Shown: one piece after another, positions 24,073 through 37,098 of the stretch
Position numbering within the stretch: the first letter of the stretch is position 1
Layout of the letters: each line of letters starts with the position of its first letter
Position numbers and translations under genes: made by a program
NCBI GenBank assembly: GCA_002794775.1
Contig: NBAY01000006.1
Span: forward strand, 806,001-870,000
Origin: Porodaedalea pini
Lineage: Eukaryota > Basidiomycota > Agaricomycetes > Hymenochaetales > Hymenochaetaceae
Length of the DNA stretch: 64,000 nt
Direction of reading: 5' to 3'
The notes under the pieces: generated by a model
What the model saw: only the letters and a program-made list of their open reading frames with translations
Databases searched by the model: none
What the model was told of the DNA's origin: nothing

Positions 24073-25103
24073 CTTTTTAAGGGTGGACTGCACACATCGA
24101 AGCCGTGGCTCTACGGTGCTGGACACACGTATGCACCCGGCTTCCGATTACATTCCTGAGACTTGAATCGCCTTTGACTATATCAGAGCTGCAGGATCGT
24201 TCCCTCTGTGTTGTTTTTAGCATCGCTTACCCATCGCCGCTTTGCTCACCTCGCACCTAATTCATTAAATTTCCCCCTTTCTCGTCTATTTCATCATAAG
24301 AAAACACAGTCTTCTCGTTTAGTCTCTTTCCTGTTGTCCCCCTGTTCCTCCATAATAGCCCCTTGCTATCGTGCTCTGCTCATTGCTTTGCTTTGTTGTC
24401 CGTCGCTGTCTAGTTCTTTTACCCCCCGTGCTAAATGCCATATCAATGAAAAGAATGTTCCTCCCCGTCTTACGTCTGCTGTTCGCTGCGACTTAAGTAC
24501 GCGTATGAAAAGAATGGAATTCATTTGTACTGTACATGCTGTTGGCATCCGCGAAATGAGGACTACTCGCTAGCGTACCTGGTCACTCTTCAAGCAGACT
24601 ACACTAGTGTAAAAACATCATGGAAATCCCGCCTGTTCGACGATAAGGAGAATGAAGGATAGATGCTTTGATAAATTGTGACAGTCTGCTGACGAAAAGG
24701 CCGCTGTCCGAAAGTCGCAACTTACAGGTATTCGCAATTTGAAGGTATTTCCACTCTTGCGACGGCGACCTCTAATTGTATGGACTGAAGGCACGGAAAA
24801 GGCCGATGGAGATTAATCTTAGGTTCGAGATCATTCCGAGTATATGTCTCAAAACTCGACGGATGCGCTCACGCTCGGACACATCCCATCCAATAGACGC
24901 ATCCAGTTCCCTTCTCTTCCCGCCCGTGAAAGTCAAGCCAGCAAGAAAATCCGATGGGCCTGCGCTTCTATCGATGGGGATGCGATCAACACGAATTCAA
25001 TAACTTGGGCGTAGATGCGCGATGCTCAGCCCGAAAGTAAGCAAAGCGTCCTTCCGGCGACTTGTCGCTTCCGTTGATAACTGTATGGAATGACAGTAGA
25101 AGA

Positions 25104-25117
25104 GGGGGGGGGGGGGG
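25104..25117 (+). repeat. Poly-G tract, 14 nt
   Basis: Pure run of 14 G on the plus strand in the gene-poor region; length may be affected by sequencing. Confidence 0.8.
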
Positions 25118-25661
25118 TGTTAAAGCGGAAAATAAGGTCTTTAAGCAAAAGAATATTAATGAGCGGGAGCCTTCCCTTCATTTGCGCGCAACATGTACAA
25201 ACGGACCTCGGCTCAGGTAATTCAGTTTTCGCCGATATTTCCCTGTGATAATGCTTCGACTTCTCTACAGAGAAGGCAGGCGGTGAAGACGTATTACGTG
25301 CCTACGGCCTTATACGATGGCTATCCATAAGCAAAAACATCGCGGATTGAATAGGCTCGGGCCCTTTGTTGAATTCTTCCGGCATCCTGAGACGTTAGGT
25401 CAGTTCCTGGAACATGGATGAGTGTGTGACCGACGGGAGCGCAGGAATTTAACCTGATGCGATGCAGCGTGACCCGTACTTAGCTATAGAATGATGTGTG
25501 CACTTGGCAGATGTGTGGTCATGGGAGTGCTCACCAGGCCCTTACGTGGGGGGATTCCGCGCATATGATCCTGGGAGGAACGCGGGAGAGGCCGCTCCGC
25601 TCCCGGGGAAGATCTAGAATGTAGACGTGAGGAATCTCTTTCACATATAGAGAGTGGGAAA

Positions 25662-25677
25662 GGGGGGGGGGGGGGGG
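25662..25677 (+). repeat. Poly-G tract, 16 nt
   Basis: Pure run of 16 G on the plus strand, 545 bp from the other tract, in otherwise mixed sequence. Confidence 0.8.
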
Positions 25678-27602
25678 CACGCTGTGCGAGTGACAGAATC
25701 TTGAAGTCTGACTCTGCATGCCGAGAGCGGGCTGGACTGGGCTGGGATCGTCCCGCTGATGCGCTGCAAAGACTGAAAGGCTATTTCAGCGATGCGGATC
25801 CAGAATCAGATATCGCAGAGGTGATAGAAGCGTGAGAGTCAAGCTCAGGAAGCTTTCGGACCCTAAGATCGTTGAGAGGATTGGACCGTTAGAACTATTT
25901 GCGCGGTTCACGGTTTCTTCCGAGTCCATATGAATATCGACGAGATTTTTTTGACTGGGCTGCACGCATCTAGGGATAGCACAGGATCAACGCCATGACG
26001 CCAGATGTGCAGAGAAGCTGACTTACGGCACAGTGTATGTCTTGCCGCTTAGCAGGGCTGTCTCAGGCTGTGCGTCCCTTCGCTCCGAGCACAGCTCTCC
26101 GTAGGTTTTATACAAACTCGCTTGCTCGTGAACCGACTCTACGCGCGACTCCGTCAACGGATCGTGCATGACACTCAGGAAATTGCACCCGCCCGCGCGT
26201 TGACTCGGAGTAGTTCTTGCATGTTCTATATATTTACAGTTTTTCCGCGGATTTTTGAGTCGACCGGCTCTTCTGCCATCGCCATTAATATTCGGAACCT
26301 AAAAAGTGTGTACTCCTTCATGCGAAGAGATGTAAGGCACGAAGGCGACATTAGAGCTCGACACTCAGATTACAGAAATTCTCACCTATTTTGTTCCAGC
26401 CACAGGCCTGCTGCGGAAGAAGAAAAACAAAAGCGGGAAAAATGAGGGAGAATTAAACCGGAGCTTCACGGACGAGACAAACTACTGGAAATAATGCTCA
26501 CTGAAGGCAAATATTATACATGAAAGCTAGCTGCTGGCCTATCTTGCCCTGTATTTTCTGCAGGAAAACTCATGTCGACGGCGTGAAGAAGGCTGACAAT
26601 CAGAGATGGTGCAATAAGCGAGAGTGATGAGTCTAGAACTGCCTGATCTTCCATATTTCCGCCTTCTTCATTCAAGCAGTGATACGACAAGCGCGCACGT
26701 CGTTGCCATGCGTGCATTGAGCGCATTCGGCGTGTCGAACGCACCCGCAACAAACATATAATTTATATATGAGACTATGCAGGACAGAGCCTGAGCGCAC
26801 TCGAAGTGCTTCGGCGTGGAAAGCAAACTTCCTTAAATAGGGGTTTATTAATCCAAGAAACCGGCTGCCGGCGACACGTTCGTCAAATTTGGTGGCTGCC
26901 ACTCGGTTCCCGGCCCGAAAAAAAGGTTTACACCAACCCGATCGGGAATGGTCAACTGAATTAAATATATTTTAAAATTAAGCGTCTCATCAGCCATAAG
27001 GCAAGAAGTATCCGTGTCCAGAGTGTTCGCCGTTCGACCTCGACCTCGAAAGCCACACTTCATCATCGTCGTCGACGTCTACAAGGCCTTCTCGACGAGC
27101 TCGCCGCCGTCGTATTCGCCTTTGCTGTTCTTCGCTCCTACGGCTGAGACAAAACGTCTAGCGTGCATTCACCTAGCGTGTACTCGCCTTCTGTCCATCC
27201 CCAGATCGACGTGCAAGAATCTTGTTGTCTTTATTAGCTTCTGGCCGTTGTACAGTGGCTGTGAGTACTTAAGATTTTGTAAGGAATATCGAGGATGCTT
27301 GCTGAAGGAACTTCTCCCGTCCGGCAAACAGTTCGCGCGCTTGCAGCTACTCTATACGCGGCTTTGTTGTCGTACTTCAGATCTGACCTTCGGGAAGAGT
27401 CAAGACTATCACAGTACGCTAGCCAGATCATCGAATACCGTGGTTGCCAACATTCGTCGACTGCGAATACATTTTTCCTCGAAGGAAACGCAGAAACTGC
27501 CAGGCTGCCTGCGTGTCGGTATCGCATTCATATCCGGAGAGAGATTCGACTTGAACGCTTGCTGGACGAGACGAGCTTACGCCGCTTGTTTTCGGGTCCA
27601 CA

Positions 27603-30600
27603 ATGCCAACCCCACCGCTTTCCAGCTCGGATGGCCACGCCCGTCCAGATTTGCTCACAGGCGATGTCGTCGGCTCGTTCGTGCCAAAATCTGAAGACGC
27701 GAGCGTAGCCTTTCCCTCGTTCGACGCGACATCACAAGATAGTCTTACGTCTTCTGCGGCGCGCATTCCAGGTGCTACGGCCTCATTTGATTCTGGGCCT
27801 GACTCCTCTCATTCCGCCCCGTCTGTCTCATTAACACAACTCGACATGGACGTTCTCGACGGTGCCCCTCGCGGAGACCCTTCAAGCGCCTTTATGAACG
27901 GTTTCTCTGCTTCGCAGCAGCAGATACAGATGTCGAGCGCTGTAAATGACGAAATGCAAGGCATCACGCCCATTCGGGAGCAGTCTCCGGGCAGCGTCCA
28001 TACTCCGTCTAGCAACCCATCACACGCGGCTTCTCCCATCCCACCTCCTTTCTCCAATGTCTCCACATCTTCCTTAGCGTCGGCACTCGACGAGCCCGGC
28101 GCATCCTTCCTGAACCGCAGTCGGTCTGGCTCTCTTGCTTCTCCGAGCACCACAGCCGGTTTTGTACCTCGAACTTCCCCACCTCAAACCACGCAGGAAC
28201 CCCCTTTCAAGTTCTCGCTCCCTCCAGAAGTTTCTGGTATACCGCGGCCTGATCCAGTTAATGCCCCACATATGCTTGTTGTGGACGACGTTTTAAATAG
28301 GTAAGTACTATACGTTCTTGCTTGCGCTTCCGGGCCATTGTCCTATTTCTGGCTTCATCTGTACCAAATCATTTTGATCCATTGTTTCCTTTCTGACCGT
28401 GGTCTTCACAGCATCATGCGAGCGGCGGCTTCTGCTCGTCAAGCATGTTCGATGGGCCAAGGCATCGAAGCGTCAACAAAAATAGACGAAATGAAGAAAC
28501 AAATTGCTCTCGTGTCAGAACTCATGTCCAATACCGGAATAGATTCGCCTCCCAGTCAAGACAGTCCGAGGGGACAGACAGTAATGTCCGGCGGTCCTGC
28601 GGCTTCAACTTCCTCCTCGGGCATGCAGGGACATAAGCATTCGATGTCTTTGCCCCGGCTCAGTAGCACTAGCAATGCATCGACTCCCCCCGGCTTCATT
28701 CCCAACTTTCCAAATACGGGTATTCTGTCGATTGCATCAGGGCCGTCCTCGCTTGAGCAAGCCGTCGGTGGGCCGCTGTCGATGGATTTGTCTAGCTTTA
28801 CAGGGAATCAGGGTAGTCCGGATTCCGACACGTCTCGGAAGCGGTGTGCATCATCCCTGGCTGGTAACCGTATCAACAAGGCAATTCGTCTGGACTCTTC
28901 TGACGGCAGTCTGCCGCCGCTGACTCAGCCTGCTTCGCCTCCAAAAATAAACTTAAACCTCTCCGCTATGCAAGGGCAGCTTCTCCCAGCGTCACAAGCC
29001 CCATCGGTTATACCTTCCCCTGTTGCAACGCTGCCAGGCAGTGCACAATTTCCTCTCACTCACGCAGTGCCTTCAGGCGCGTTGTCTTCGTCTTTAACTC
29101 CCGTGAACAATCTCAGTGCCGGATCGACGCTTACGGGCGCCTCACCTCCCACAGGCATGCCGGCATCGCGGCCAGCCAGTCCACCTGCCAATGCTGATGG
29201 CCAGAATGCAAGTTGGCAAATGCTGCAGAAGCATATATCTGCCTCCGCGCCTGTAACAGGTGTGCAGCAGGGGCTTGCGCAAGCGCAGGCGCAGACATCA
29301 TTTCCGCTCTCTCTCGCGACGTCTGCGTCTATGCCCCTAACCGACACTGGAAGACGAGATATTGATGCGCAGCTCGGTCTCGAACTTACGAGTCCGACGA
29401 ATGTGTCGGGTGGATGGGCAGACTTGTCAGGAACGACACCTGTGCAATCGCAGCTAGGCTCTGGTATAGGTACAGTGCACCCGCATGACCTCGCTGGTGG
29501 ACCGACGATGCCTTATGCTGCTCCGCCATTTCCACCCCCTGGACATGCGCCGCTGTCAATGCAAGCAGCTCCGACGTCTTTGGCGCCAAATCCTAGCCTC
29601 GGTTCGCGCTCGGCGTCATTCTCGCATCCCAATCCTCATCAATCCATGTACAGCGTGGCAATGAATGGCGCATCTATGACTGGCAACGGCTCGGTCCCCT
29701 CGCTCGATCAAGCGCAGCAGCAACAGCATTCGCCGCCCGAGTTCGTTCCAAGCCAGGGCGGGCGCTCTCGTGCGCGCTCGCGCGCAATGGCACCTGCACC
29801 GCGCTCACCCAGCTCTTCATCCTGTGAGGACGATGGCGACTCCGACTATGAGGGATCCTATGGCCATCCGCGCAGCCATTCCTTTTCCTTTTCAAAATCA
29901 TCGCCGCCGCTTAGGAGCCGGCCCGGTTCACCGCACCGGCGCTCGAGCGCCACCGGGAGCGTGGGTTCTCCTGGAGAGAGCGCGGGAATGTCAGGCGGGA
30001 CGGGCAGCGGGAACGACGTCCCACCTGAATATCGCGCGGACGTGGATCGGATTTTCTTTGAGTTTTTGAACAGTGTTTGTTCGAATTGTAGGTGGTCTCC
30101 GACTTCACTTGGATTTGAATTTGATCTCATTTCCTTCAAGTGGACGCGACGGACGCGAAGGGCGAGCTTATCCACCAGACATTGATGGCAAAGAAGATGC
30201 AGCGATTGGATGAGTCGCCTGACTTCCGACCATTCAAATTTCGTATCCAAGCTTTCACTAACGGTTTTCTAGAAGAAGTAAGTCTTCGGCATACATTCTG
30301 CGGAGGCTTTCTGTTAATCTTAACATGTTTAAGCTTGCTCGGCAGGGGTTCTCGGAGGAGAAAATCGCAATGAAAAAGGTACCGTTGTTTTGGGCCTTTT
30401 CTAGGTTACGGCATGCTCATTTTTATCGGAATAATTCATTCGTAAATAAACCAAGGTCCGAAACTATCTCTGGACACAGCCGTATATCTCGCGCTTCAAC
30501 GAGGACGGGAAAAAGGCCAAATCAAAAGGCAATCACATCTGGAACATTGATGCGAAGAAAAAGGCTGAAGGCGGATGGGAGTTCAGGCCCTTCCATCGGA

Positions 30601-31805
30601 AGCTAGCCGGGGCTCCACCGAGCGTTGCATACATTGGCCTGAGGTGGACATGGACCCCTAGGATATGGGACCCTCAAGCATCTCGAGCGAATATCCAAGT
30701 GCAGTACAGTTCGCCAAATTTACCTCCGTGGTTGTCGTGGCGGGATGGTCAGTTGCAGGGCGTTCCACCTCCGGATGCGCAGAGCTGTGAGATTACGGTA
30801 GAGGCTAGAGTGAGTGATTACATCGGCTAAAGCAGGCCGTATACTAGTATTAATCTTATTTTACTTCAGACCATGCAGGATGGACGGGAGGAGCTGCTGA
30901 CGCAGTCTTTCCTCATCAGCGTATCACCCGTTCCAACCGGGACTGATATGTCCTTCAGTGGCGTACGCCCATCGTTAAATACCGATCTTCACAATCCGCG
31001 GAGGGTTAATAGTGATTCAGTCGTGCCCAATGTTGCAGGCACCATTGGACGGTTTGTATCGTCAAGTGGCTTCCCGACAGTTGCTGACCTCCACGCACTC
31101 AGGCCACTGCAGGCTATGCCGCCACAAGCTATGGGGCAGTCGGCAGCACTCACGACGCAAGACGCACAAATGATGCAGGTCCTCACTAGCGCGGCACAGC
31201 GCGTTGCTCAGGAAGCACAGGCGCACGTCATCGCTGCAACGCGCCCGCACGACGCGCCAGGACCGGAACTCCAAGCGCTTGCAAAACAACAACATGTACT
31301 TACAGTCACTGCTCAAGCACTCGACCAGGAAGTCTCTGCCCCACCAGAAGCTGTTCCGCCTTCTTCGCACGCCCTCGTCGCTGCTGCGCAGCAGGTCGTT
31401 TTCCAGGCGGCCCGTCAGGTCGCGGCAGATCGTACGGCGGTGATGACACTTGCGACTGGTGTTCCTCCGTCCCAGCAGCCGCAGACGGGTGCAACAGTAA
31501 CAGTCAATGAGGTATCGGTTGCCACGCAGACTGCTGTTGCACATGCAGTAGAGATCACGGGCCCACTGTCAAGCGAAGTGGATGTTATGATGACCGCCAG
31601 CTCTCTGCTGCAACAGCAAACGCGTCCCCAGCCGATGATGGGCGCTCCTATTGAGACAGCATCGCTTGCTCCAACTCCGCTCGATGCAATACGCCCGCAC
31701 TCGACAGGTACGATGCCCCCGCAGTTTTCTATTCAGCAGAGTGCTATACCACCGTATCCAGCAGCAGCTATTCCTCTATCATCTCTAGGGCCTATTGATT
31801 TCTAG
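27603..31805 (+). CDS. Large low-complexity protein with a conserved core, possibly an Ig/cadherin-like fold; function unknown
   Basis: Six exons (27603-28300, 28412-30087, 30141-30277, 30334-30378, 30456-30809, 30870-31805) join to 1,281 aa with every frame preserved; the fourth exon is only 45 bp. Residues 1 to about 780 are Ser/Pro/Gln-rich and probably disordered. A conserved core follows: DVDRIFFEFLNSVCSN, FRPFKFRIQAFTNGFLEE, VRNYLWTQPYISRFNEDGKK, KGNHIWNIDAKK, VAYIGLRWTWTPRIWDPQ. The segment LPPWLSWRDGQLQGVPP resembles the edge strands of He_PIG/cadherin-like Ig domains. The Ala/Gln-rich C-terminus has heptad-like stretches. There is no signal peptide or membrane segment. The composition suggests a nuclear regulator, but I do not recognise a named family. 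Confidence 0.8.
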
Positions 31806-32098
31806 CCCTGCCTTTCATCGTTCATAGATTATCTTTCATTCTTGGGGCTTTGGCGGCTCAGGCGCGGTTTTCATATGCAACTCGCTTGTTTCATTATCAC
31901 TACTTGCATTGACACTTTCGATATCTTATTGGTCATGCTTTCTTGCCTTCATGCCCTCAACAAAAAAAACCTGTAATCGCTGTATAAGAGTTGCTTTCGG
32001 ACTATTAGAACCTTTGAGACATGCTCTATGGGAAAAACTGGATTTAATATATGCGTAGGTACATACAATGAAATGGGCATGGACGGAAAACGCAAAGG
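31806..32098. other. Convergent 3' intergenic gap
   Basis: Short AT-rich gap between the stops of the preceding plus-strand gene and the USP48-like minus-strand gene. Nothing else seen. Confidence 0.4.
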
Positions 32099-35000
32099 TT
32101 AAAGGAATGCCTCGCAAGCTTCGCACTGCGCAGCATCAAAGGGGTTAAGCAATGTGCAGGCAGAACAAGGCTTCTGGAAAGGAGAGGATGACCTCGAACT
32201 CATGGGTTGACCGACCAACTCGTTGGGCGGCGATGAACTTCTCCCTCCACTCAAGAGTGTGCCTCTGAACGCATCTCCCTCGACCCGCTTCTTTGCCCCT
32301 TCTCCGAGGTCCGCTTCGTCTACGTCAGAGTCAAGAACAATCGCGTCTTCGATGGCCTCTCTCAGGTAAAGTGTATCCTTGTTGAGAATCTCGAGGTCAG
32401 CGACCGTTTTCGAGTTCTCGTCAAGCTCTTTGCCATGATAGAATAGCCGCTGAGATATCGTAGGGATTTTGAAGACTTTGTAAATCTAAAGTCATTTTTG
32501 AATACATCGGTACAAAGTAATTAGAATGGTGATTAGCCTACCGCGATTTTCACATCCTTGATAGTCCACTGCTTCTGCACCTGTATTTGCTGGCGACTAG
32601 AGTTCTTGCCTTCTTGCAATCTTCTGGACTGCCGTGTACCGTTCATCTTTCCATTCGACGGAGCATTGAACCCCGCAGGAAAGATTCCATTCTTTCCATT
32701 TGCAACGGAAGTCGAGGTCTTTGCATCGTGGCCGTCAATCAACGGCGAAGACGCAGTGGTAGGAGCCGGTCCTCTGTCGAGGCGAATGACGGTTAGCAGA
32801 GTCGATCTAAAACTGAGTTTCCTGTAATCCGATTGCAATCAGTGATATCCGGCATCAGATATTGAAAAGAACTTACTCCTTCGTGCGACAGTCCAGACAG
32901 CAGGGTAATTCGCTGGCTACACGTTTCCGGTGGTGGCCAGACTCGTCAAGCTCGGTCACACATCTAACTTTAATTAATGGGCCGCAAGTATACCTGTGGA
33001 AAAATGAGTTACTTGAAACGTGAACATACGGACAGAACTTCGCACAAGGTTTGTAGATGCTCCCACTCGGCTATTGTCAGGACAGCGAGGTCATTATCGA
33101 AGTCGGCTTCATCAGAAAGGTCGAGATTCAGATTCCCGTGTTCGCAAAGTATACTCTGAGTGACAATGGCGGTTGGACGCAGTGAATCTCCGGGCTTAAT
33201 GAGCCATTTCCTCCAGCGATGAATAAATTCCGAAGGAATGACCGCACACGTTGAGTCAGGCAAGACTCCTTGCTGTCCGAAAATGTTTTCATTATTCAGA
33301 CGATAGAAGTGAGCCTGCTTGGATGACAACAGATCAGTTGTGAGTCTGGTAACACTAGCAGGCCACTACGCACCTTTTCGTTCTCTGCTATCTTTCTCTG
33401 TCCCAGCTTCGCTTCCTTTGACATGTGGACATCCACATCGCAGGTCGGACATGTTTCAGCATCCCAAGGAGGCGGATTCCAGTCTTTGAACAGCCGTCTG
33501 AGAAGTTGGACTGCCTTGGAAAGTTGGGATAATTATATTCAACACGCATCGAGCGAATGCCGAGCGACTCACTTCAAACGTGATGCGCCGACGAGTAGCA
33601 ACATTGATTGACAAATTATCATGCTTGCAATATACGTGAGAATAGAAGTTGTCAGCCTGCTCATCGGAAATATTATCGGGCGAAAGATCTGGCTGCGATG
33701 GATTGTGCATTCTTGGCTTGTTCAGCTGCCAGTCTTGGAAAAAAAATATTAGAGTTATGCCCGGATGTTATAGGATGTTCTCAAAATAGTGCTCCTGTGC
33801 TTACCCTTAAGCCACGCCTTGGAAATCCAGAACCCTTCGTTCTCGGTCTCGGTCTTGCAGATATCATTAAATTCAGCCACGAGTTGAGGATGCTCCAGCT
33901 GGTAGAGCTTCTCTGAGGTACCGTCAGACCACGATGCATCTCACTACGGCAAGGGGCACACCTAAGAACTCGTTCTCGACACAGTACTTGCAAACGCTAT
34001 CCACGGTAAACTCAGGCATAAACGTAAAGCCGCTGTTGACAATTTTATCCCGGGCAACCTTCAACTATATGTATTAGATTGCCATTCTGGAGAGAGCTAA
34101 GATCAGACGTACCCTTGATATGACCTTCATATCTTTGTCAAATAGCGGGTACAGTTGCCGTTCATGACCGTTCAGATCAGAAGGACAAAGCAGGTTAGTG
34201 TTATCAATAGTTCTGACCGTTGAAGATGGAGGATCATTGGTCTTGGTAAGTTTATCGAGAAAGCCAATTTCGACGTCTGAGACTGAGCCATTGCTCTCCT
34301 TGCCCTCCGGCTTTCCTTCAGCCGGCCCGGGCGCCTCTAGCCGTTCGCCTTTCTTGAGATCGAGTTGTGTGAGTGGACTCAAGAGCCACTTCTCAATAGC
34401 GGTCTTGCTAACGATGATGCTGGGCTACAAGAGTGTAAATGCCCGCTAGTTGAACTAAATTGAACCACACTCGCCTCGGAAGCAGATGATACATGCCAAG
34501 ACAAATATAGATCCTTCATAGCGTCTCGCGTCCTGACGAATTCTGCCCTTTTTTCTTCCCGCCTTTGGCTCTCATTAGCGAACCAGTTGTAAAGAGAGCT
34601 AGGGTAACTCACATCGCATCATACTGCACACATGCGGCTTCATGTGCTTCGTTGGATAATCTAATGATTTCGAGTGCGTCCGGAGGCGGAGTCAGCGGCC
34701 GCGCATTTGCAAGCTTTGGATCTTCGCAGCGTGCATAAATCAGCATGTAAGCATCTTTCGAACAGAGAACTCTTTGGGTACATTAGTAAGAGCACTGGAG
34801 GAGATTGTGACGCTCACTTGGTTCCTGTAGTAATGCTGGTAGACGTTGCCCTGTGTTTGCCAGCTTGAAACTCTCGCTCACATATGAATTGCGGACATCC
34901 TTACTGTTCGTTTTGGCCGTCATCGCTGTCATCGACCCGGCGGGAAATCGCTGCCCGTTTTCGACGCTTCACGGGTCTGCCACTGTCAAAACCATACATC

Positions 35001-36889
35001 AAGATTATAATCCGACTCGGGAAATGATGCGTCGAACTCGTTATCATCGCCATCGATTATGACAGCTTCGCTGTTTATACTTGGCATCGATTTTGCAGAG
35101 TGGAAAGAAGAGAGTGGGGTGACAACTTCGTCGTTGAATTGATACCACTTCTTAGCTCTGTAAAGTGTCCAGTTTTAGGATGGGTGCTCCTGTGAATATT
35201 CATAATCCAGTCACTCACTGCTGGTTGTAGACCTGCGCTTCGTAATGTCCATGATAGGCACTTGGCCCTTTATGCAAGAGCACCCCACGCAGCTCATACA
35301 TTTCTGAATCATTCTCGTCGTCGCATAACATGTGGTGAGGATCCGCAGACTGGAGAAAGGGCTTCATATTCAAGTACGGAGGGAACTTAAGAGGAAGCTT
35401 TGATTTTTTCCTTTCATAGGTCGTAAGGTCGTAAACAAATCGGAGAAGAGAAATATGCAGGACCGGGGGTAGACTGCGGATCTCTGTATATCGAGTGGCG
35501 TCTTGTAGGCTCTCGCAAACCGAGCACAAATACCTGATTACAATTTTAGACCAAGAAGGCGTATTCAAATAGAATCCATACTTGTTATTATCGTCCAGTC
35601 TTTCTGGAGCTAAGACCGAAGCAATGCGATCTTCCAGAATCCCGTTTTTCTATGAGATCCGGATGAGTAAGCAGGTGAGTCAAGGACAGGCAGCACGCAC
35701 TTCGAGATTCACTTCGAGCTCAAGAAAAGTCGTTTCCCTTTCTGACCGCGTCTTGCAGTTATCACAGACCGTCGCATTGACCATTTTGCCTTCAAACTGA
35801 GCAAATTAGCCAACCCCATCTTAATCAACCTCATCCACGATTGCCTTAGTAAATGCTGCGACTCACCTGGTCCGGCAGCAGTGATTGAAGCTCCGGATTA
35901 CTCTGCTTCTTAAACTCATCGTCAAGATGGGACATGAAGAGCTTCGAAAACCTTGACACGTCGTATCAGTGTGAAGCGTGGGACTAGGGCAAGAATTGCC
36001 TTACTCCTGAGCATCTTGCTGCTCCGTAATCCGCAAACGCAGACTCTCGACAAGCTTTATAGGATTGAAAACAGACTGGTGGCCCTCCTGAAGAGCTGTA
36101 AACGTCGCTTGTAGCTGAAAAATTGGCGAATCCTTGAACTTGAATTTATTAGTCGGGGATGGCTGGCATCTATAAACACCTGAGCGGAAAGCCAGATCCT
36201 GGAACCAGACCTGTAGCTCATGAGATGAGCGTGTATAAAGAATCAAGAAGGCAGACTCTAACTTGCAAGAACGCATTTGCGTAGCATGTGGCTCCAAGGT
36301 TCTGGTTTACACTCGTCAGATTCACACCAACTCATTGACCCCTTTTCACTTACCTTTAGTCCAACTGGCATTGCTCCCCTTGAATATGATCGAGGATCTT
36401 CATCCTTGAGATGTAGTCTGAGATAGGCTTCTTCGGCCTTCTCTGGATGTTTAAGCGTTCATTGAATCATCCGATTTGAACATAGTAGTATACCGTACCT
36501 TCATCCTCCCATTTTTCTTGCCCCAAATAATTCAAGCAGTAGGGATTGTCCTTGCATCGCTTCTTATCGCACAGCGAATCTTCCTCGCCGTCTGATATGA
36601 CAATAACATCTTCCGGGTCTTCCGAGCTGAGGGCAGGTTGTCGAAGCGGGGGGTGACTGCGGACCTTTTTGATGAACTTATTCGAACACGGACGTTTCGA
36701 GCCCAACAGAGCAAGCCCAGCTGCCCGCAGACGATGCTCCCTAGTGATTTCTGAGATGTGCTTTGCTTCTGTGCCAATCCAATTCCATCGTAGGTCGCAC
36801 TCCGCAAGGAGTCGGTTGCGATTCAACTTCTCGCCAGCTGAGAGGCCCTTTGCTATTGAAGCAGCATTGCGCTTGCGTTTCTCCCTCAT
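32099..36889 (-). CDS. USP48-type ubiquitin carboxyl-terminal hydrolase with C-terminal RanBP2 zinc finger
   Basis: Cysteine protease that removes ubiquitin from proteins. From the ATG at 36889 a basic N-terminus (MREKRKRNAAS) is followed by an acidic stretch and CKDNPYCLNYLGQEKWEDE, which matches the Cys-rich start of USP48/UBP26. The catalytic Cys box NLGATCYANAFLQ has its Cys codon at 36284-36286. Then come VWFQDLAFRSGVYRC, the QQDAQE-like box (EQQDAQE, about 36010), finger-region CxxC pairs, SLLRFVYDLTTYERKKSKLP and the His box GPSAYHGHYEAQVYN (about 35250). The C-terminal half contains DUSP-like segments. It ends in PCSACTLLNPFDAAQCEAC, a CxxC-N-CxxC RanBP2/NZF finger that typically binds ubiquitin (about 32110-32170). 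Many 45-60 bp introns interrupt the gene; I did not resolve all of them. Confidence 0.87.
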
Positions 36890-37098
36890 AGAAGCACTGC
36901 CTGAGATGGAAAGGAATCGGAAGTGACGACTTAGAAGTAGGAAGACAAGCTGCTTCTGCTACGCGCGGACGCGTCTTGACTCAATGACTGTCGCACGTAC
37001 AATATAAAGCAAACAGAACCCACGCCCAGGGCGCGTCGGGCGACGTACTCGACGCGTTCTCACTCTGTTATTCCAGTTGACCATCTACACCAGCTTGC

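Larger units (their letters stand above)
24073..27602. other. 3.5-kb gene-poor region with two poly-G tracts
   Basis: No ORF with recognisable domains on either strand, and no tRNA, rRNA or terminal repeats seen. Two pure G runs occur, 14 nt at 25104-25117 and 16 nt at 25662-25677. The right end (about 27000-27602) is CT-rich and probably the 5' UTR of the next gene; a plus-strand ORF at 27014-27694 overlaps that gene's start in another frame and looks incidental. Decayed transposon remnants are possible but cannot be shown by eye. Confidence 0.5.

Noticed and set aside
24073..27602. Possible tRNA or other structured RNA in the gene-poor region
   Set aside because: No cloverleaf with a GGTTCGA-type arm and paired acceptor stem could be found by eye; a covariance-model scan would be needed.
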